From: Arthrobacter sp. TMP15
GTDB lineage: Bacteria; Actinomycetota; Actinomycetes; Actinomycetales; Micrococcaceae
Assembly: GCF_039529835.1 (NCBI RefSeq)
Contig: NZ_CP154262.1
Span: 1,922,001 to 1,986,000 of the forward strand
Length of the DNA stretch: 64,000 bases
Reading direction: 5' to 3'
The stretch's first letter is position 1; every line of letters begins with the position of its first letter. Position numbers and translations under genes: made by a program. Below, piece by piece: positions 48,337 to 58,305 of the stretch. The notes under the pieces were generated by a model. The model worked only from the letters and a program-made list of their open reading frames with translations. It ran no database searches and was not told the DNA's origin.

Positions 48337-50841
48337 CTAGGCAGGAACGATATTGACCAGCTTAGGCGCACGAACGATCACTGTGCGGATTCCACGGCCG
48401 TCAAGAACCTTTTGTACAACCGGCGATGCCAACGCCAACTCGCGCAGATCATCTTCAGAGATATCAGGTGACACTTCCAAACGCTCGCGGACCTTGCCTT
48501 GGATTTGCACAACGGCGGTAATGCTCGCCTGCACCAGAAGTGACTCATCGACAGCTGGGAAGCCAGCGTTCGCTACCGAGGCTGGATGGCCAAGAGCACT
48601 CCACATGTCTTCTGCGGTGTACGGCGCGAAGAGACTCAGAATAATAGCGACAGCTTCTGCAGCCTCTCGCACCGCGGGATCCAACGCACCAGCACCGGAA
48701 TCAATGACCTTGCGTGTAGCATTTACCAATTCCATGATCTTGGCGACCACAACATTGAATTTGTGTCCTTCAAGGAGTGCCTTGGACTCGTGGACGGTCC
48801 TGTGGGTCAGAGACCGCAAGGAGGCGTCGCCAGCCAATACATCGGCGCCGGGCTCGCTGTTAACATCGTTACCCAAACGCCAAGCCCGTGCCAGGAACTT
48901 CGCCGAGCCCGACGGCGAAACATCCGCCCAATCGACGTCGTCCTCGGGCGGACCGGCAAAGACCATGGTGAGGCGGACGGCGTCGACCCCGTATTTATCC
49001 AGCTGCTCGCCCAGATCAACCCCGTTGCCTAGGGACTTACTCATGGCTTTGCCCCCGTTCAGCACCTGCCCCTGGTTCAACAGGGCACTGAAAGGCTCGG
49101 TGGCCTCCAACATGCCCATGTCGTGGATGACCTTGGTGAAGAAGCGGGCGTACAGCAGATGCAAAATGGCGTGCTCAACACCGCCGACGTACTGACCAAC
49201 CGGCATCCAGTCATTGACCTTGGCCGGATCGAAGGGGCCCTGCGTGAACTGCGGTGAGACAAAACGCAAGAAGTACCAGGAGGAATCAACAAAAGTATCC
49301 ATTGTGTCGGTGTCACGCTTGGCTGCCCCGCCGCACGTGGGGCAAGCAACGTTGACCCAATCCGTGGCAGCCGCCAGCGGGGAGGTGCCCTTGGGTGAGA
49401 GGTCCTCGCCGCGCAGGTTCTCCGGCAGGCGGACAGGTAGTTGCTCGTCAGGAACCGGGACCTCACCGCAAGCGGCACAATGAATGATGGGAATCGGGGT
49501 GCCCCAGAAACGCTGGCGTGAGAGCAACCAGTCGCGAAGACGGAAGTTCACAAACTTCTCACCCGTGCCCAGTTTCTCCAAAATTTCAATTGCCGCGGGG
49601 ATGGCCTCAGACTTCGAGAGCCCGCTGAGCTCCCCGGAATTCATCAAGGTACCCTCACCCGTGCTGGCGATGCCACTTTCAGCGGGATCTTCCATGCCTG
49701 TGTCCAAGACTGCCCGCACTGGCAATTTGAAGGCCTTAGCGAAGTCCAGGTCACGCTGGTCGTGTGCGGGAACGGCCATAATGGCGCCCGTGCCGTAATC
49801 AGCTAGGACGTAATCAGCCGCCCACACCGGCAGCTTTTCACCCGTGAGCGGGTTAATAGCGTAGCGGCCAGTGAACACGCCGGACTTCGGGCGTTCCGTT
49901 GACTGGCGCTCAATGTCACTAAGTGCCTTGACTTGTTCACGGTATTCGCTCAATGCCTCAGCGTTCTCGGCCGTGACAAGATCCAGAGCCAACGGAGCAT
50001 CAGCTGCAACCACAAAGAACGTTGCCCCGTAGAGGGTGTCCGGACGGGTGGTAAAAACTTTCAGTTCCTGCTCAGGTTTCTGCTCCCCCGCAGCTTCAAT
50101 CAAAAATGTGACGTGAGCGCCTTCGGAGCGGCCAATCCAGTTTTTCTGCATAGCCAGGACACGGTCAGGCCAGTGCCCCTTCAGCGCGTCCATGTCATCC
50201 AAGAGTCGATCGGCGTAATCAGTGATCTTGAAATACCACTGGTTCAGGGACTTCTTAGTCACAACTGTGCCGCAGCGCTCACAGGCACCACCGACAACTT
50301 GTTCGTTAGCTAGGACCGTCTGGTCCTTGGGGCACCAGTTAACGGGTGAGTTCTTCCTATACGCCAGTCCACGCTCATGAAAGCGTTTAAACAACCACTG
50401 GGTCCACCGGTAGTACTCCGGGTCAGAGGTCTGTAGCCGCCGTGACCAATCAACCGAGATGGCATAACGCTTGAACGACTCGGCCTGCGTGTCAATGTTT
50501 GCATACGTCCACTCGCTGGGGTGGGCATTGCGTTTAATCGCAGCATTCTCGGCAGGCAACCCAAAAGAGTCCCAACCGATCGGGTGCAGGACGTCGTAGC
50601 CCAGCTGACGCCAGTAGCGTGAAACAACGTCGCCCATGGCGAACGCTTCAGCATGGCCCATATGCAGGTCCCCGGAAGGATACGGGAACATATCCAGGAC
50701 GTAGCGGCGTTCCTTGGATCCGTCATCAAGTGGAGCAAAAACGTTCAGTTCATCCCAGACGGCCGGCCATTTGGCTTCCATCGAGGTGAAACTGTAGACG
50801 CCCTCTTCGCTGTTCTCTTCAGTCTGGGACTGCACGCTCAC
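48337..50841 (-). CDS. leuS: Leucyl-tRNA synthetase
   Basis: Class I synthetase charging tRNA-Leu, about 834 residues from the GTG at 50841. The HIGH-type motif is HMGH at about 60-63 ([14 protein letters not shown]), the KMSKS-type motif is KAMSKS, and the CP1 editing domain lies between ([16 protein letters not shown]). Start choice: GTG 50841 has AAAAGG about 8 bases upstream and begins [10 protein letters not shown]; the in-frame ATG at 50862 has no such site. The leader region upstream carries a leucine-codon peptide and a terminator, so leuS is likely controlled by attenuation. Confidence 0.95.
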   Translation of the reverse strand: MSVQSQTEENSEEGVYSFTSMEAKWPAVWDELNVFAPLDDGSKERRYVLDMFPYPSGDLHMGHAEAFAMGDVVSRYWRQLGYDVLHPIGWDSFGLPAENAAIKRNAHPSEWTYANIDTQAESFKRYAISVDWSRRLQTSDPEYYRWTQWLFKRFHERGLAYRKNSPVNWCPKDQTVLANEQVVGGACERCGTVVTKKSLNQWYFKITDYADRLLDDMDALKGHWPDRVLAMQKNWIGRSEGAHVTFLIEAAGEQKPEQELKVFTTRPDTLYGATFFVVAADAPLALDLVTAENAEALSEYREQVKALSDIERQSTERPKSGVFTGRYAINPLTGEKLPVWAADYVLADYGTGAIMAVPAHDQRDLDFAKAFKLPVRAVLDTGMEDPAESGIASTGEGTLMNSGELSGLSKSEAIPAAIEILEKLGTGEKFVNFRLRDWLLSRQRFWGTPIPIIHCAACGEVPVPDEQLPVRLPENLRGEDLSPKGTSPLAAATDWVNVACPTCGGAAKRDTDTMDTFVDSSWYFLRFVSPQFTQGPFDPAKVNDWMPVGQYVGGVEHAILHLLYARFFTKVIHDMGMLEATEPFSALLNQGQVLNGGKAMSKSLGNGVDLGEQLDKYGVDAVRLTMVFAGPPEDDVDWADVSPSGSAKFLARAWRLGNDVNSEPGADVLAGDASLRSLTHRTVHESKALLEGHKFNVVVAKIMELVNATRKVIDSGAGALDPAVREAAEAVAIILSLFAPYTAEDMWSALGHPASVANAGFPAVDESLLVQASITAVVQIQGKVRERLEVSPDISEDDLRELALASPVVQKVLDGRGIRTVIVRAPKLVNIVPA

Positions 50842-50897
50842 GTACCCTGCCTTTTCATTCATCTATGGCTTATTGCACTTTCCGGCCCTTTACACGC

Positions 50898-50923
50898 AAA
50901 AGCCCCTCGACGTAGCAAGGGGC
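50898..50923 (-). terminator. Attenuator terminator in the leuS leader
   Basis: On the minus strand GCCCCT (50923 to 50918) pairs with AGGGGC (50907 to 50902), then UUUU. It lies 57 bases before the leuS start and after a leucine-rich leader frame, so it would stop transcription before leuS unless pre-empted. Confidence 0.75.
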
Positions 50924-50925
50924 GC

Positions 50926-50945
50926 ACCGCAACACTTGTTGCGGT
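50926..50945 (-). promoter_or_regulatory. First hairpin of the leuS leader
   Basis: ACCGCAAC pairs perfectly with GTTGCGGT around a four-base loop. It begins at the last base of the leader stop codon, so a ribosome stalled on the leucine codons would cover its 5' arm, while a ribosome that finishes would release it. Confidence 0.7.
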
Positions 50946-50971
50946 TAGCTAAGGAGGAGAAGTTTGTGCAC
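50945..50971 (-). CDS. leuS leader peptide with four consecutive leucine codons
   Basis: GTG at 50971 opens GTG CAC AAA, then CTT CTC CTC CTT, AGC and the stop TAA: (M)HKLLLLS. Such runs are the sensor in ribosome-mediated attenuation: low charged tRNA-Leu stalls the ribosome here. A -10-like TAAAGT lies 6 bases upstream of the GTG, so the leader could be translated from a leaderless mRNA. Confidence 0.75.
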   Translation of the reverse strand: MHKLLLLS

Positions 50972-50977
50972 ACCCTT

Positions 50978-50983
50978 ACTTTA
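50978..50983 (-). promoter_or_regulatory. Possible -10 box of leuS
   Basis: TAAAGT on the minus strand, 6 bases before the leader GTG. No clear -35 hexamer is seen at the right distance. Confidence 0.35.
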
Positions 50984-51027
50984 CCGCACCTTCAAAGTTG
51001 ACCAGCGCGCCTGCACACCGTTAACGA

Positions 51028-51064
51028 CGAATATGGCGCAGCAAGCACTGCTGCGCCATATTCG
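51028..51064 (-). terminator. Hairpin after glpK
   Basis: CGAATATGGCGCAGCA (51028-51043) pairs perfectly with TGCTGCGCCATATTCG (51049-51064) around five bases. It lies 48 bases after the glpK stop but has no U run, so termination efficiency is uncertain. Confidence 0.6.
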
Positions 51065-51111
51065 ATCTCAACCATGCGCAGATGCGAGGTTGGGGTGCTA
51101 CTTGGTGCTTG

Positions 51112-52629
51112 TTACTTCACGTCTTCGTCAACCCAGTCCATGGACTTGGTGACAGCCTTCTTCCAGAGACGCATCTGACGGTCACGCTCAGATGATTCCA
51201 TGTTCGGCTCCCAACGCTTATCTTCAGACCAGTTCGAGGACAGCTCGCCGAGGTCTTTCCAGAAACCAACAGCCAGGCCAGCTGCATAGGCAGCACCCAG
51301 AGCCGTGGTCTCGGTGACCTTGGGACGGATCACCGGAACGCCGAGAATATCAGCCTGGAACTGCATGAGCGCGTCGTTGGCGACCATTCCGCCGTCGACC
51401 TTCAACTCAGTCAGGTCAACACCAGAGTCAGCATTGACGGCATCAAGTACTTCGCGCGTCTGGAATGCTGTTGCTTCCAGCGCAGCCCGGGCAATATGGT
51501 TTTTGTTCACAAAGCGGGTGAGGCCAACAATGGCGCCGCGAGCATCTGAACGCCAGTACGGTGCAAACAGACCGGAGAACGCGGGGACAATGTAAACGCC
51601 ACCGTTGTCCTCTACTGCCGCAGCCAACTCCTCAACTTCAGGTGCAGACTTTATCATCCCGATGTTGTCACGCAACCACTGGATCAGGGACCCGGTGACG
51701 GCGATTGAACCTTCAAGTGCGTAGTGCGGGGCAGCATCGCCAAGCTTGTAGCCAAGCGTGGTGAGCAGGCCGTTCTTCGAGTGGACAATTTCCTCGCCCG
51801 TGTTGAAGATCAGGAAGCAACCCGTGCCATAAGTGTTCTTGGCTTCACCAGTCTTGAACGCCGCCTGACCGAAGGTGGCAGCCTGCTGATCGCCAAGGAT
51901 GCCGGCTACGGGAACTTCGCGCAGCAGCTGGCTGCCGTGGACGTGGCCATAAACCTCAGAGGATGACTTGATGGCAGGCATCATTGACTTCGGAACACCA
52001 AAGATCTCGAGAATCTCTTCGTCCCACTGCAGCGTTTCCAGATCCATGAACAGTGTGCGTGATGCATTGGTGACATCGGTGATGTGCACACCCCCATCAA
52101 TGCCACCGGTCAGGTTCCACGTGACCCAGCTATCGGTGTTGCCGAAGAGGAGATCCCCAGCTTCTGCCTTGGCGCGGGCACCCTCAACGTTGTCAAGGAT
52201 CCACTTGATCTTGGTACCTGAGAAGTAGGTAGCCAGTGGCAAGCCAACCTTGGACTTGAAACGCTCAACGCCACCGTCGGCAGCCAGTTCATCAACGATC
52301 GGCTGGGTGCGGGTGTCCTGCCACACGATGGCGTTGTATACGGGAATGCCAGTGTTCTTGTCCCAAACAACCGCGGTTTCACGCTGGTTGGTGATGCCAA
52401 CTCCGACAATGTCGTGACGGGTCAAGTTGGCTTGTGCCAACGCAGTACCAATCACTTCGCGAATATTGTTCCAGATCTCTGTCGCGTTGTGCTCAACCCA
52501 GCCGGCCTTGGGGAAAATCTGCTCGTGTTCAAGCTGGCCCGTGGAAACAATGTTCCCGTCGTGGTCAAACACAATGGCACGGCTGCTGGTAGTTCCTTGA
52601 TCAATGGCAATTACATACTGAGACATCAT
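51112..52629 (-). CDS. glpK: Glycerol kinase
   Basis: Phosphorylates glycerol to glycerol 3-phosphate; 505 residues. It starts [24 protein letters not shown] after a leading Met, with FGGY-kinase motifs [19 protein letters not shown], the [12 protein letters not shown] stretch and [16 protein letters not shown]. Two ATG codons in tandem (52629, 52626) follow AAAGGAAAC. It is the last gene of glpD-glpF-glpK. Confidence 0.97.
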   Translation of the reverse strand: MMSQYVIAIDQGTTSSRAIVFDHDGNIVSTGQLEHEQIFPKAGWVEHNATEIWNNIREVIGTALAQANLTRHDIVGVGITNQRETAVVWDKNTGIPVYNAIVWQDTRTQPIVDELAADGGVERFKSKVGLPLATYFSGTKIKWILDNVEGARAKAEAGDLLFGNTDSWVTWNLTGGIDGGVHITDVTNASRTLFMDLETLQWDEEILEIFGVPKSMMPAIKSSSEVYGHVHGSQLLREVPVAGILGDQQAATFGQAAFKTGEAKNTYGTGCFLIFNTGEEIVHSKNGLLTTLGYKLGDAAPHYALEGSIAVTGSLIQWLRDNIGMIKSAPEVEELAAAVEDNGGVYIVPAFSGLFAPYWRSDARGAIVGLTRFVNKNHIARAALEATAFQTREVLDAVNADSGVDLTELKVDGGMVANDALMQFQADILGVPVIRPKVTETTALGAAYAAGLAVGFWKDLGELSSNWSEDKRWEPNMESSERDRQMRLWKKAVTKSMDWVDEDVK

Positions 52630-52676
52630 TGTTTCCTTTGCTCGTGATTCGTTTTAAGAACACATTGGTGAGTGGA

Positions 52677-53417
52677 TTAGCCCACTACCAGCGGCAGCGC
52701 TGCTGCCACACCGCCACCCAAAGCTCCGCCAATCATCGGTCCTACAACCGGTACCCAGGCGTAGCTCCAGTCACTTGAGCCCTTGCCCTTGATGGGCAGC
52801 AATGCGTGGGCAATACGCGGGCCAAGGTCACGAGCAGGGTTGATGGCGTAACCGGTAGGTCCACCGAGTGAAGCACCGATTCCAACAACCAGCAAGGCCA
52901 CCGGCAACGCGCCAAGTTCGGCTGGGCCATTTGAGAAGTGAAGGATAACAAATACAAGAACGAAGGTACCGATGACTTCAGTGGCAACGTTCCAGCCGTA
53001 GCTGCGGATGGCAGGACCTGTGGAGAATACGCCCAGTTTGGTGGCTGCATCCGGTTCGCTATCGAAGTGCTGCTTGTAGGCGATGTAGCAGAACACCGCA
53101 CCGATAATGGCACCAACCATTTCGCCACCGAAGTAGGTCATGGTAGATGCGAACGTTACTGCCACATCCGGGGCGTACTCGGCTTTGCCGTTGGCCAGGA
53201 GACCAATCGTGACTGCCGGGTTGAGGTGGGCGCCTGACTTCGCGGCAACAAATACACCTGCGAACACGGCCAAGCCCCAGCCCCAGTTGACGAGAAGAAA
53301 ACCGCCGGAATTACCCTTGGTTCCTTTCAGTGCAACGTTTGCAACGACACCGCAACCCAACAGGGTGAGCATCATGGTTCCCATCACTTCGGACGCGAAC
53401 ACTATTCCAAGAGACAT
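52677..53417 (-). CDS. glpF: Glycerol uptake facilitator (aquaglyceroporin)
   Basis: MIP family channel of about 246 residues with six membrane segments. The two half-helix motifs are NPA at 66-68 and NPARD at 193-197; the Asp after the second marks a glycerol rather than water channel. The ATG at 53417 has GGAG 8 bases upstream; the frame extends into glpD but the family N-terminus is at MSLGIVFASE. It lies between glpD and glpK. Confidence 0.95.
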   Translation of the reverse strand: MSLGIVFASEVMGTMMLTLLGCGVVANVALKGTKGNSGGFLLVNWGWGLAVFAGVFVAAKSGAHLNPAVTIGLLANGKAEYAPDVAVTFASTMTYFGGEMVGAIIGAVFCYIAYKQHFDSEPDAATKLGVFSTGPAIRSYGWNVATEVIGTFVLVFVILHFSNGPAELGALPVALLVVGIGASLGGPTGYAINPARDLGPRIAHALLPIKGKGSSDWSYAWVPVVGPMIGGALGGGVAAALPLVVG

Positions 53418-53499
53418 CTTTGACTCCAACTGGTTATTTTTACATGAAAGGGCCAGCCCGTATTGACTGGCCCTCTTGAGCCCCCTTCGCCCTAGGGGC

Positions 53500-55275
53500 T
53501 TAGGCAATCAAGCTTTCTACCTGGACACCGTGGAAACGCGCCAGCACGTCGATGGCATGATCAATTTCCTGTGCTACCTTCTCTTTGTTCCAGCCCAGCG
53601 GCTTGGCAAGGGCTGCCGCCGTCTCTGCCAGTAGTTCACTGGTGACAAGACCACGGAACGCCAGAGAGGTGCGGCGGATCATGACATCGATGAGGTGTCC
53701 AATTTGTTCGTTCTCAACCATGAAGAGCACTTCGCGGTCGCTGAGCTCATCCGTTGAGTCAAACACCGTGTCTTCACCGTCGTTCAAGAAAGCCAACACC
53801 TCTTCGGCACGGGTGCCGTAACGGGTCAGCAATACCCCTGATCGGGCCACGTCGACTGATCCGCTGGTGTGCGAGGCAATCCAGGCTTCAACGCCCTCAC
53901 TGGTTGCGGGGAAGTTCACGCCGCCACCGATGGGTAGCTTGGCTGTGGAAGTTTTCCGAGCAGTCCCCAGAATGGCCAGTACGTCATTGGCCATGTGCTC
54001 GGACAGGGCACGGAAGGTTGTCCACTTACCGCCAACCAGGCTCAAGACGGGCACCGATGAACCGCCAATGGTGCGCTCTGCTCGCTCAATGCGGTAGTCG
54101 CGGGACACGAAGCCCGGCGCTGTTTCATCGTGGCGAGGTAGTGGGCGAACACCCGAGAAGCTATAGACGATGTCATCGCGGGTCACCAGGACCCTGGGGA
54201 AGACATGGCCAATCAGGTCGAAGAAGTAATCGATTTCAGTTTCTGTGCAGACAGCATCCTTGGTCATATCCGCATCAACATCTGTTGTCCCCACGAGAAC
54301 TCGGTCACCCATGGGGTAGATCAGAACTATGCGGCCATCAGTGTGCTCAAAGAATATTTCACGTCCGTTGCAGGCGGCCAGCAGACCCGGGTGGTCCAGC
54401 ACAATGTGCGAGCCTTTAGTACCGCCCATGAAACGAGAGGCGTTGCCCATGGCGCTGTTGGTCATATCAACCCAAGCACCAGTGGTGTTGACAATGACGT
54501 CAGCTGTGAACGTAAACGTCTCACCTGTCAGCTGATCGGTAACTTCCACACCCTTGTCATTAACTGCAGTGACACCAACGTAGTTGCTGGCACGGGCGTG
54601 CTCGGTACCGTCCGCTGCCGTTCCGGCCTTCTCCCCGTCTTGCAGGACGTCAAGGGTGAGTCGTTCCGGGTTGTGCACAGACGCGTCGTAGTAAGTTGCT
54701 GCGTACTTCAGGTTCGCCGGCAGCTGGGGAAGCTCGGCAAGAGCCTTCTTCCGGCCCTTGAATTCGTGCCGAGGGACGGTCCCACCGTCGCGAGAGAACG
54801 CGTCATAAAGTGTTAGGCCCGCCTTGATTAGGAAGGCTCCACGCTCCTGAGGCTTGCCCTGCTTGTGAGTTAGGAAGCGAATGGGGGCGCTTAGAATCCC
54901 TGAGAAGGTGCTGAAGATGGGGATGGTTGTCTGCAACGGCTTAACGTAATGCGGTGCGATCTTCAGCAACCCGTTGCGCTCTTCGACAGATTCCTTCACA
55001 AGACGGAATTCACCATTTTCAAGGTAACGGATACCGCCGTGGATCATATGGGAAGAGGCGCCGGAGGCTCCTTGGCAGAAGTCTCCCCGTTCAACGAGCG
55101 CAACATCAATACCTTGCAGTGCCAAATCACGGAACGTGCCAACACCATTGATGCCGCCGCCAATGATCAAAACCTGAGCGTGCGGGCGCTTCTTCAGCGC
55201 CTCCACTTCTGCACGAACTACGGGGTGCTGGTCCTGGGATTCTTGATTCTTGCCACTGCTGCCGACGATACTCAT
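53500..55275 (-). CDS. glpD: Glycerol-3-phosphate dehydrogenase (FAD, membrane-associated)
   Basis: Oxidises glycerol 3-phosphate to dihydroxyacetone phosphate and feeds electrons to menaquinone; about 591 residues. FAD motif VLIIGGGINGVGTFRDLALQ (about 35-54), GASGASSHMIHGGIRYLE, and the C-terminal DAO_C domain are seen. The ATG at 55275 has GAGG about 6 bases upstream. First gene of the glp operon and divergent from a SorC-type regulator. Confidence 0.96.
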   Translation of the reverse strand: MSIVGSSGKNQESQDQHPVVRAEVEALKKRPHAQVLIIGGGINGVGTFRDLALQGIDVALVERGDFCQGASGASSHMIHGGIRYLENGEFRLVKESVEERNGLLKIAPHYVKPLQTTIPIFSTFSGILSAPIRFLTHKQGKPQERGAFLIKAGLTLYDAFSRDGGTVPRHEFKGRKKALAELPQLPANLKYAATYYDASVHNPERLTLDVLQDGEKAGTAADGTEHARASNYVGVTAVNDKGVEVTDQLTGETFTFTADVIVNTTGAWVDMTNSAMGNASRFMGGTKGSHIVLDHPGLLAACNGREIFFEHTDGRIVLIYPMGDRVLVGTTDVDADMTKDAVCTETEIDYFFDLIGHVFPRVLVTRDDIVYSFSGVRPLPRHDETAPGFVSRDYRIERAERTIGGSSVPVLSLVGGKWTTFRALSEHMANDVLAILGTARKTSTAKLPIGGGVNFPATSEGVEAWIASHTSGSVDVARSGVLLTRYGTRAEEVLAFLNDGEDTVFDSTDELSDREVLFMVENEQIGHLIDVMIRRTSLAFRGLVTSELLAETAAALAKPLGWNKEKVAQEIDHAIDVLARFHGVQVESLIA

Positions 55276-55394
55276 TTTGACCTCGTTCGAGTCCCGTTGT
55301 GTTGCGCGTTTAGCGCCTGTTCCCACTATTGTTTGAATAAATGGAAAATATAGTCAACACGTCTGCACGAACGTGCAGAAAGGACGCAGATCAC
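55276..55394. promoter_or_regulatory. glpD/SorC-regulator divergent promoter region with a palindrome
   Basis: TCTGCACG (55362-55369) and CGTGCAGA (55372-55379) form an 18-bp palindrome with an AA centre, just before the regulator's start. On the minus strand TTGACT (55357 to 55352) could be the -35 of glpD. The palindrome is a good candidate operator for the regulator; its position suggests autoregulation. Confidence 0.5.
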
Positions 55395-56405
55395 ATGCCT
55401 GTGAAGCGAACAAAACAGCAAGATGCCCTCCGCGCTGCACAAATGTACTACTTGCAGGATCAAACAATGGATGCCATTGCCCGTGAACTTCGCACCTCGC
55501 GGTCAACCGTTTCCAGGCTGCTTTCTACTGCTCGTGAAACAGGACTTGTGCAGGTCCAAATCAAGACACCCTCAGATAGGGCTCCGGAGTTGGAGCGTGT
55601 GATCCGTAAGCGCCACAAAGTGGAGGTGCATGTTGTTCCAGTATCGGACATGCTCAACGAGGTGGAGGTGCTTGAGCGTGTCAGCATGCAAGCTGCACGC
55701 ACCATTGGTCCATTAGTTGACTCCAACGCTGTGATAGGTGTGGCGTGGGGATCAACCGTCAGCACTGTCAGCCGACACCTGACACGGAAAACAACCCACG
55801 GCACCACCATTGTCCAGTTGAACGGTGCAGGGAACACACAGACCTCTGGCATCACGTACGCTTCTGAGATCGTCCGCCGCTTCGGCACGGCCTACGGAGC
55901 GAAAGTTGAACAATTTCCTGTGCCTGCCTTCTTTGACCAAGCCGAGACAAAAAACATGATGTGGCAAGAACGCAGTGTCCAACGCATTCTCGACTTACAA
56001 GACCGCATGACGATCGCTATCTTTGGTGTCGGCTCCATGGACGCTGAAATTCCCAGTCATGTGTACTCCGGTGGCTACCTTGACTCCACTGACCTGGACG
56101 CCCTTGAAGCCAGTGGTGTGGCGGGCGATGTGGCGACAGTCTTCTTCCGCTCGGATGGGAGCGATGACGGCATTGTGCTCAACGATCGCTCGAGCGGACC
56201 TAGCCTTGACACCCTGCGCAAGGTCCGCCGTCGTATCTGCGTAGTCTCTGGACGCAAAAAGATCACTGGCCTGCGCGGGGCGCTCGCAGCCGGACTTGCC
56301 ACTGACCTGATTTTGGATGAGGGCACAGCCCGGGAATTAGTAGAGCAAGACAGTCACGCAACGGACCCGATCTTTGGCTTCCTCAACGGACTGGACGGTC
56401 TCTGA
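55395..56405 (+). CDS. SorC/DeoR-type sugar-binding transcriptional regulator
   Basis: About 336 residues. N-terminal helix-turn-helix at about 20-50 (DQTMDAIARELRTSRSTVSRLL) and a SorC-type sugar-phosphate sensor domain (about 65-330: IGVAWGSTVSTVSRHL, VQLNGAGNTQTSG, FGVGSMDAE). It sits divergent from glpDFK, so control of glycerol genes by glycerol 3-phosphate or a related compound is likely, but it is not of the GlpR or GylR family. The ATG at 55395 is preceded by AAAGGA; an ATG at 55341 is in frame but lies over the promoter. Confidence 0.88.
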   Translation: MPVKRTKQQDALRAAQMYYLQDQTMDAIARELRTSRSTVSRLLSTARETGLVQVQIKTPSDRAPELERVIRKRHKVEVHVVPVSDMLNEVEVLERVSMQAARTIGPLVDSNAVIGVAWGSTVSTVSRHLTRKTTHGTTIVQLNGAGNTQTSGITYASEIVRRFGTAYGAKVEQFPVPAFFDQAETKNMMWQERSVQRILDLQDRMTIAIFGVGSMDAEIPSHVYSGGYLDSTDLDALEASGVAGDVATVFFRSDGSDDGIVLNDRSSGPSLDTLRKVRRRICVVSGRKKITGLRGALAAGLATDLILDEGTARELVEQDSHATDPIFGFLNGLDGL

Positions 56406-56476
56406 GCAGCAACAGCTGCAAGTATTGGCCGCGCGGCACTGAGCGCTGGCGCCCGCGGATAGGTAAAGTTGCGCGT

Positions 56477-57310
56477 ATGCAACTCTCCCCCAAATATGAG
56501 CTCAACAACGGCGTCAAAATCGATGTCCTTGGCTATGGTGTCTACAAAGTGCCTGCCGAAGAGTGCCTGGACCTGGTCTCGACCGCGCTGGATGCCGGGT
56601 ACCGGACGGTGGATACGGCCGCGCTGTATGGCAACGAGGAGGGTGTGGGGGCGGCTATCAATCACTCCATAGCGGCCGGGACTCCTCGAGAAGAACTTTT
56701 TGTCACCTCCAAAGTGTGGAACACGGAGCAAGGCTATGCCTCAACGCTTGCCGCATTTGCGTCAAGCATGGAGCGTCTGGGACTGGATTATTTGGATATG
56801 TACCTGATCCATTGGCCCTGCCCAGCCCAAGACCTGTTCATCCCCACCTACAAAGCACTTGAAACCCTGTACCACCAAGGGCGCGTGCGGGCCATTGGGG
56901 TGAGTAACTTTGAAGAACCCCACCTGCGTCAGCTCCTTGAGGCTGTGGACGTTGTTCCAGCAGTGAACCAAATTGAGCTGCATCCTTGGCTGACCCAGAC
57001 TAAATTACGCGCAGTTCACGCTGAACTCGGGATTGCCACTCAGGCGTGGAGCCCACTATCCCGAGGCACCATCCTGGACGATCCTGTGCTGCTTGAGATT
57101 GCTGGACTGCACGGCCGCTCGGTTGCCCAAATTGTGTTGCGCTGGCATGTTCAATCCGGACATCTAGTGATCCCCAAAGCAAGTTCGGCGCAACGAATTG
57201 CAGAGAATTTGGCCGTCTTTGACTTTATTCTCGACGCGTCGGAGATGTCCCGGATTAATGCCATGGACAAGGGCCAACGCGCTGGCTCCCACCCGAGCGA
57301 GGTCAACTAG
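56477..57310 (+). CDS. Aldo/keto reductase (2,5-diketo-D-gluconate reductase group)
   Basis: NADPH-dependent reductase of 277 residues. Motifs GYRTVDTAALYGNEEGVG (Asp and Tyr), VTSKVWN (Lys), YLIHWPCP (His), IGVSNFEEPHL and VIPKASSAQRIAENLAVFDF are those of AKR5. Substrates of this group range from keto-sugars to methylglyoxal. It is followed 2 bases later by the alpha/beta hydrolase gene. Confidence 0.92.
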   Translation: MQLSPKYELNNGVKIDVLGYGVYKVPAEECLDLVSTALDAGYRTVDTAALYGNEEGVGAAINHSIAAGTPREELFVTSKVWNTEQGYASTLAAFASSMERLGLDYLDMYLIHWPCPAQDLFIPTYKALETLYHQGRVRAIGVSNFEEPHLRQLLEAVDVVPAVNQIELHPWLTQTKLRAVHAELGIATQAWSPLSRGTILDDPVLLEIAGLHGRSVAQIVLRWHVQSGHLVIPKASSAQRIAENLAVFDFILDASEMSRINAMDKGQRAGSHPSEVN

Positions 57311-57312
57311 CC

Positions 57313-58305
57313 TTGGTCCTAAAATTTCTAGCCGAAAAGAAGAGTACGACGGCGTCCGGCTCACCAATCGGGTTGAACCTGGCCAACCGCGAGAGTGCCC
57401 ACGTCCTCGAGGTCGCCGACACTGCGGTGCACTACTGGGAATACGCAGCTGTGCCGCGTAGCGATGCTGTTGCTGACTCAGACGCTGTGCATGCCGCCAC
57501 CTCACCAGCGGTGCCCGCACGCACCATTGTGATGGTCCATGGTTTCCGTGGTGACCATCACGGACTGGAACGCGTGGTTGAACTGCTGCCTGATTTTCGT
57601 GTCATCATGGCCGATCTCCCCGGGTTTGGCGCATCCCCAGCGTTCGCCCATGGCCAGCATGACATAGCCGGCTACGGGAACTTCCTTGAGAACTTCCTCA
57701 GGGCCTTGGACCTGGGACCGGACACTGTCTTGCTGGGCCACTCTTTTGGTTCAATCGTTGTCAGCCATTTTGTGGCAACACGGCCGAAGCGCGTGTATCC
57801 GCTGATTCTTGTGAACCCCATCGCAGCCCCTGCTTTGGAAGGCCCAAAGGGCATTATGACCACGCTTGCGGTTTTCTATTACTGGGCTGCAGCGAAACTT
57901 CCCGCCGCCTTGGGTAATGCGTTATTGCGCAGCAAACTCATTGTCCATGTCATGAGCGTGACTATGGCTAAAACGCGCGACCCACAGCTGCTCAAGTTCA
58001 TCCATGGCCAGCATCATGCGTACTTTAGCGGTTTCGCAGACAGGGATATGCTGCTTGAGTCCTTCCGCGCCTCCGTCAGTGGCACTGTACGCCAAGTCGC
58101 CACTGAACTTTCCTTGCCTACACTCTTGATTGCCGGATCCGAGGATGAAATAGCAACTCTGCCCAATCAGCACAAGCTGATGGAACTTCTACCCGACGGT
58201 GAACTCCAAGTCATTAACAACGTTGGCCATCTGATCCACTACGAAACACCCGAGCCGGCTGCCGCCGCTATCATCGAGTTTCTTGAAAGGCACCCCGCAC
58301 CGTGA
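57313..58305 (+). CDS. Alpha/beta hydrolase
   Basis: About 330 residues. VMVHGFRGDHHGL (oxyanion), VLLGHSFGSIVVSHF (serine elbow GHSFG) and a C-terminal NVGHLIHYETPE (His) complete the triad with the Asp in AGSEDEI. The first 65 residues are low complexity. The start is uncertain: TTG at 57313 has no clear ribosome binding site and an internal start is possible. The next gene overlaps it by 4 bases. Substrate unknown. Confidence 0.85.
   Translation: MVLKFLAEKKSTTASGSPIGLNLANRESAHVLEVADTAVHYWEYAAVPRSDAVADSDAVHAATSPAVPARTIVMVHGFRGDHHGLERVVELLPDFRVIMADLPGFGASPAFAHGQHDIAGYGNFLENFLRALDLGPDTVLLGHSFGSIVVSHFVATRPKRVYPLILVNPIAAPALEGPKGIMTTLAVFYYWAAAKLPAALGNALLRSKLIVHVMSVTMAKTRDPQLLKFIHGQHHAYFSGFADRDMLLESFRASVSGTVRQVATELSLPTLLIAGSEDEIATLPNQHKLMELLPDGELQVINNVGHLIHYETPEPAAAAIIEFLERHPAP

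Noticed and set aside
48353-49195. Long plus-strand open frame opposite leuS
   Set aside because: A shadow of leuS with no domain signature or ribosome binding site.
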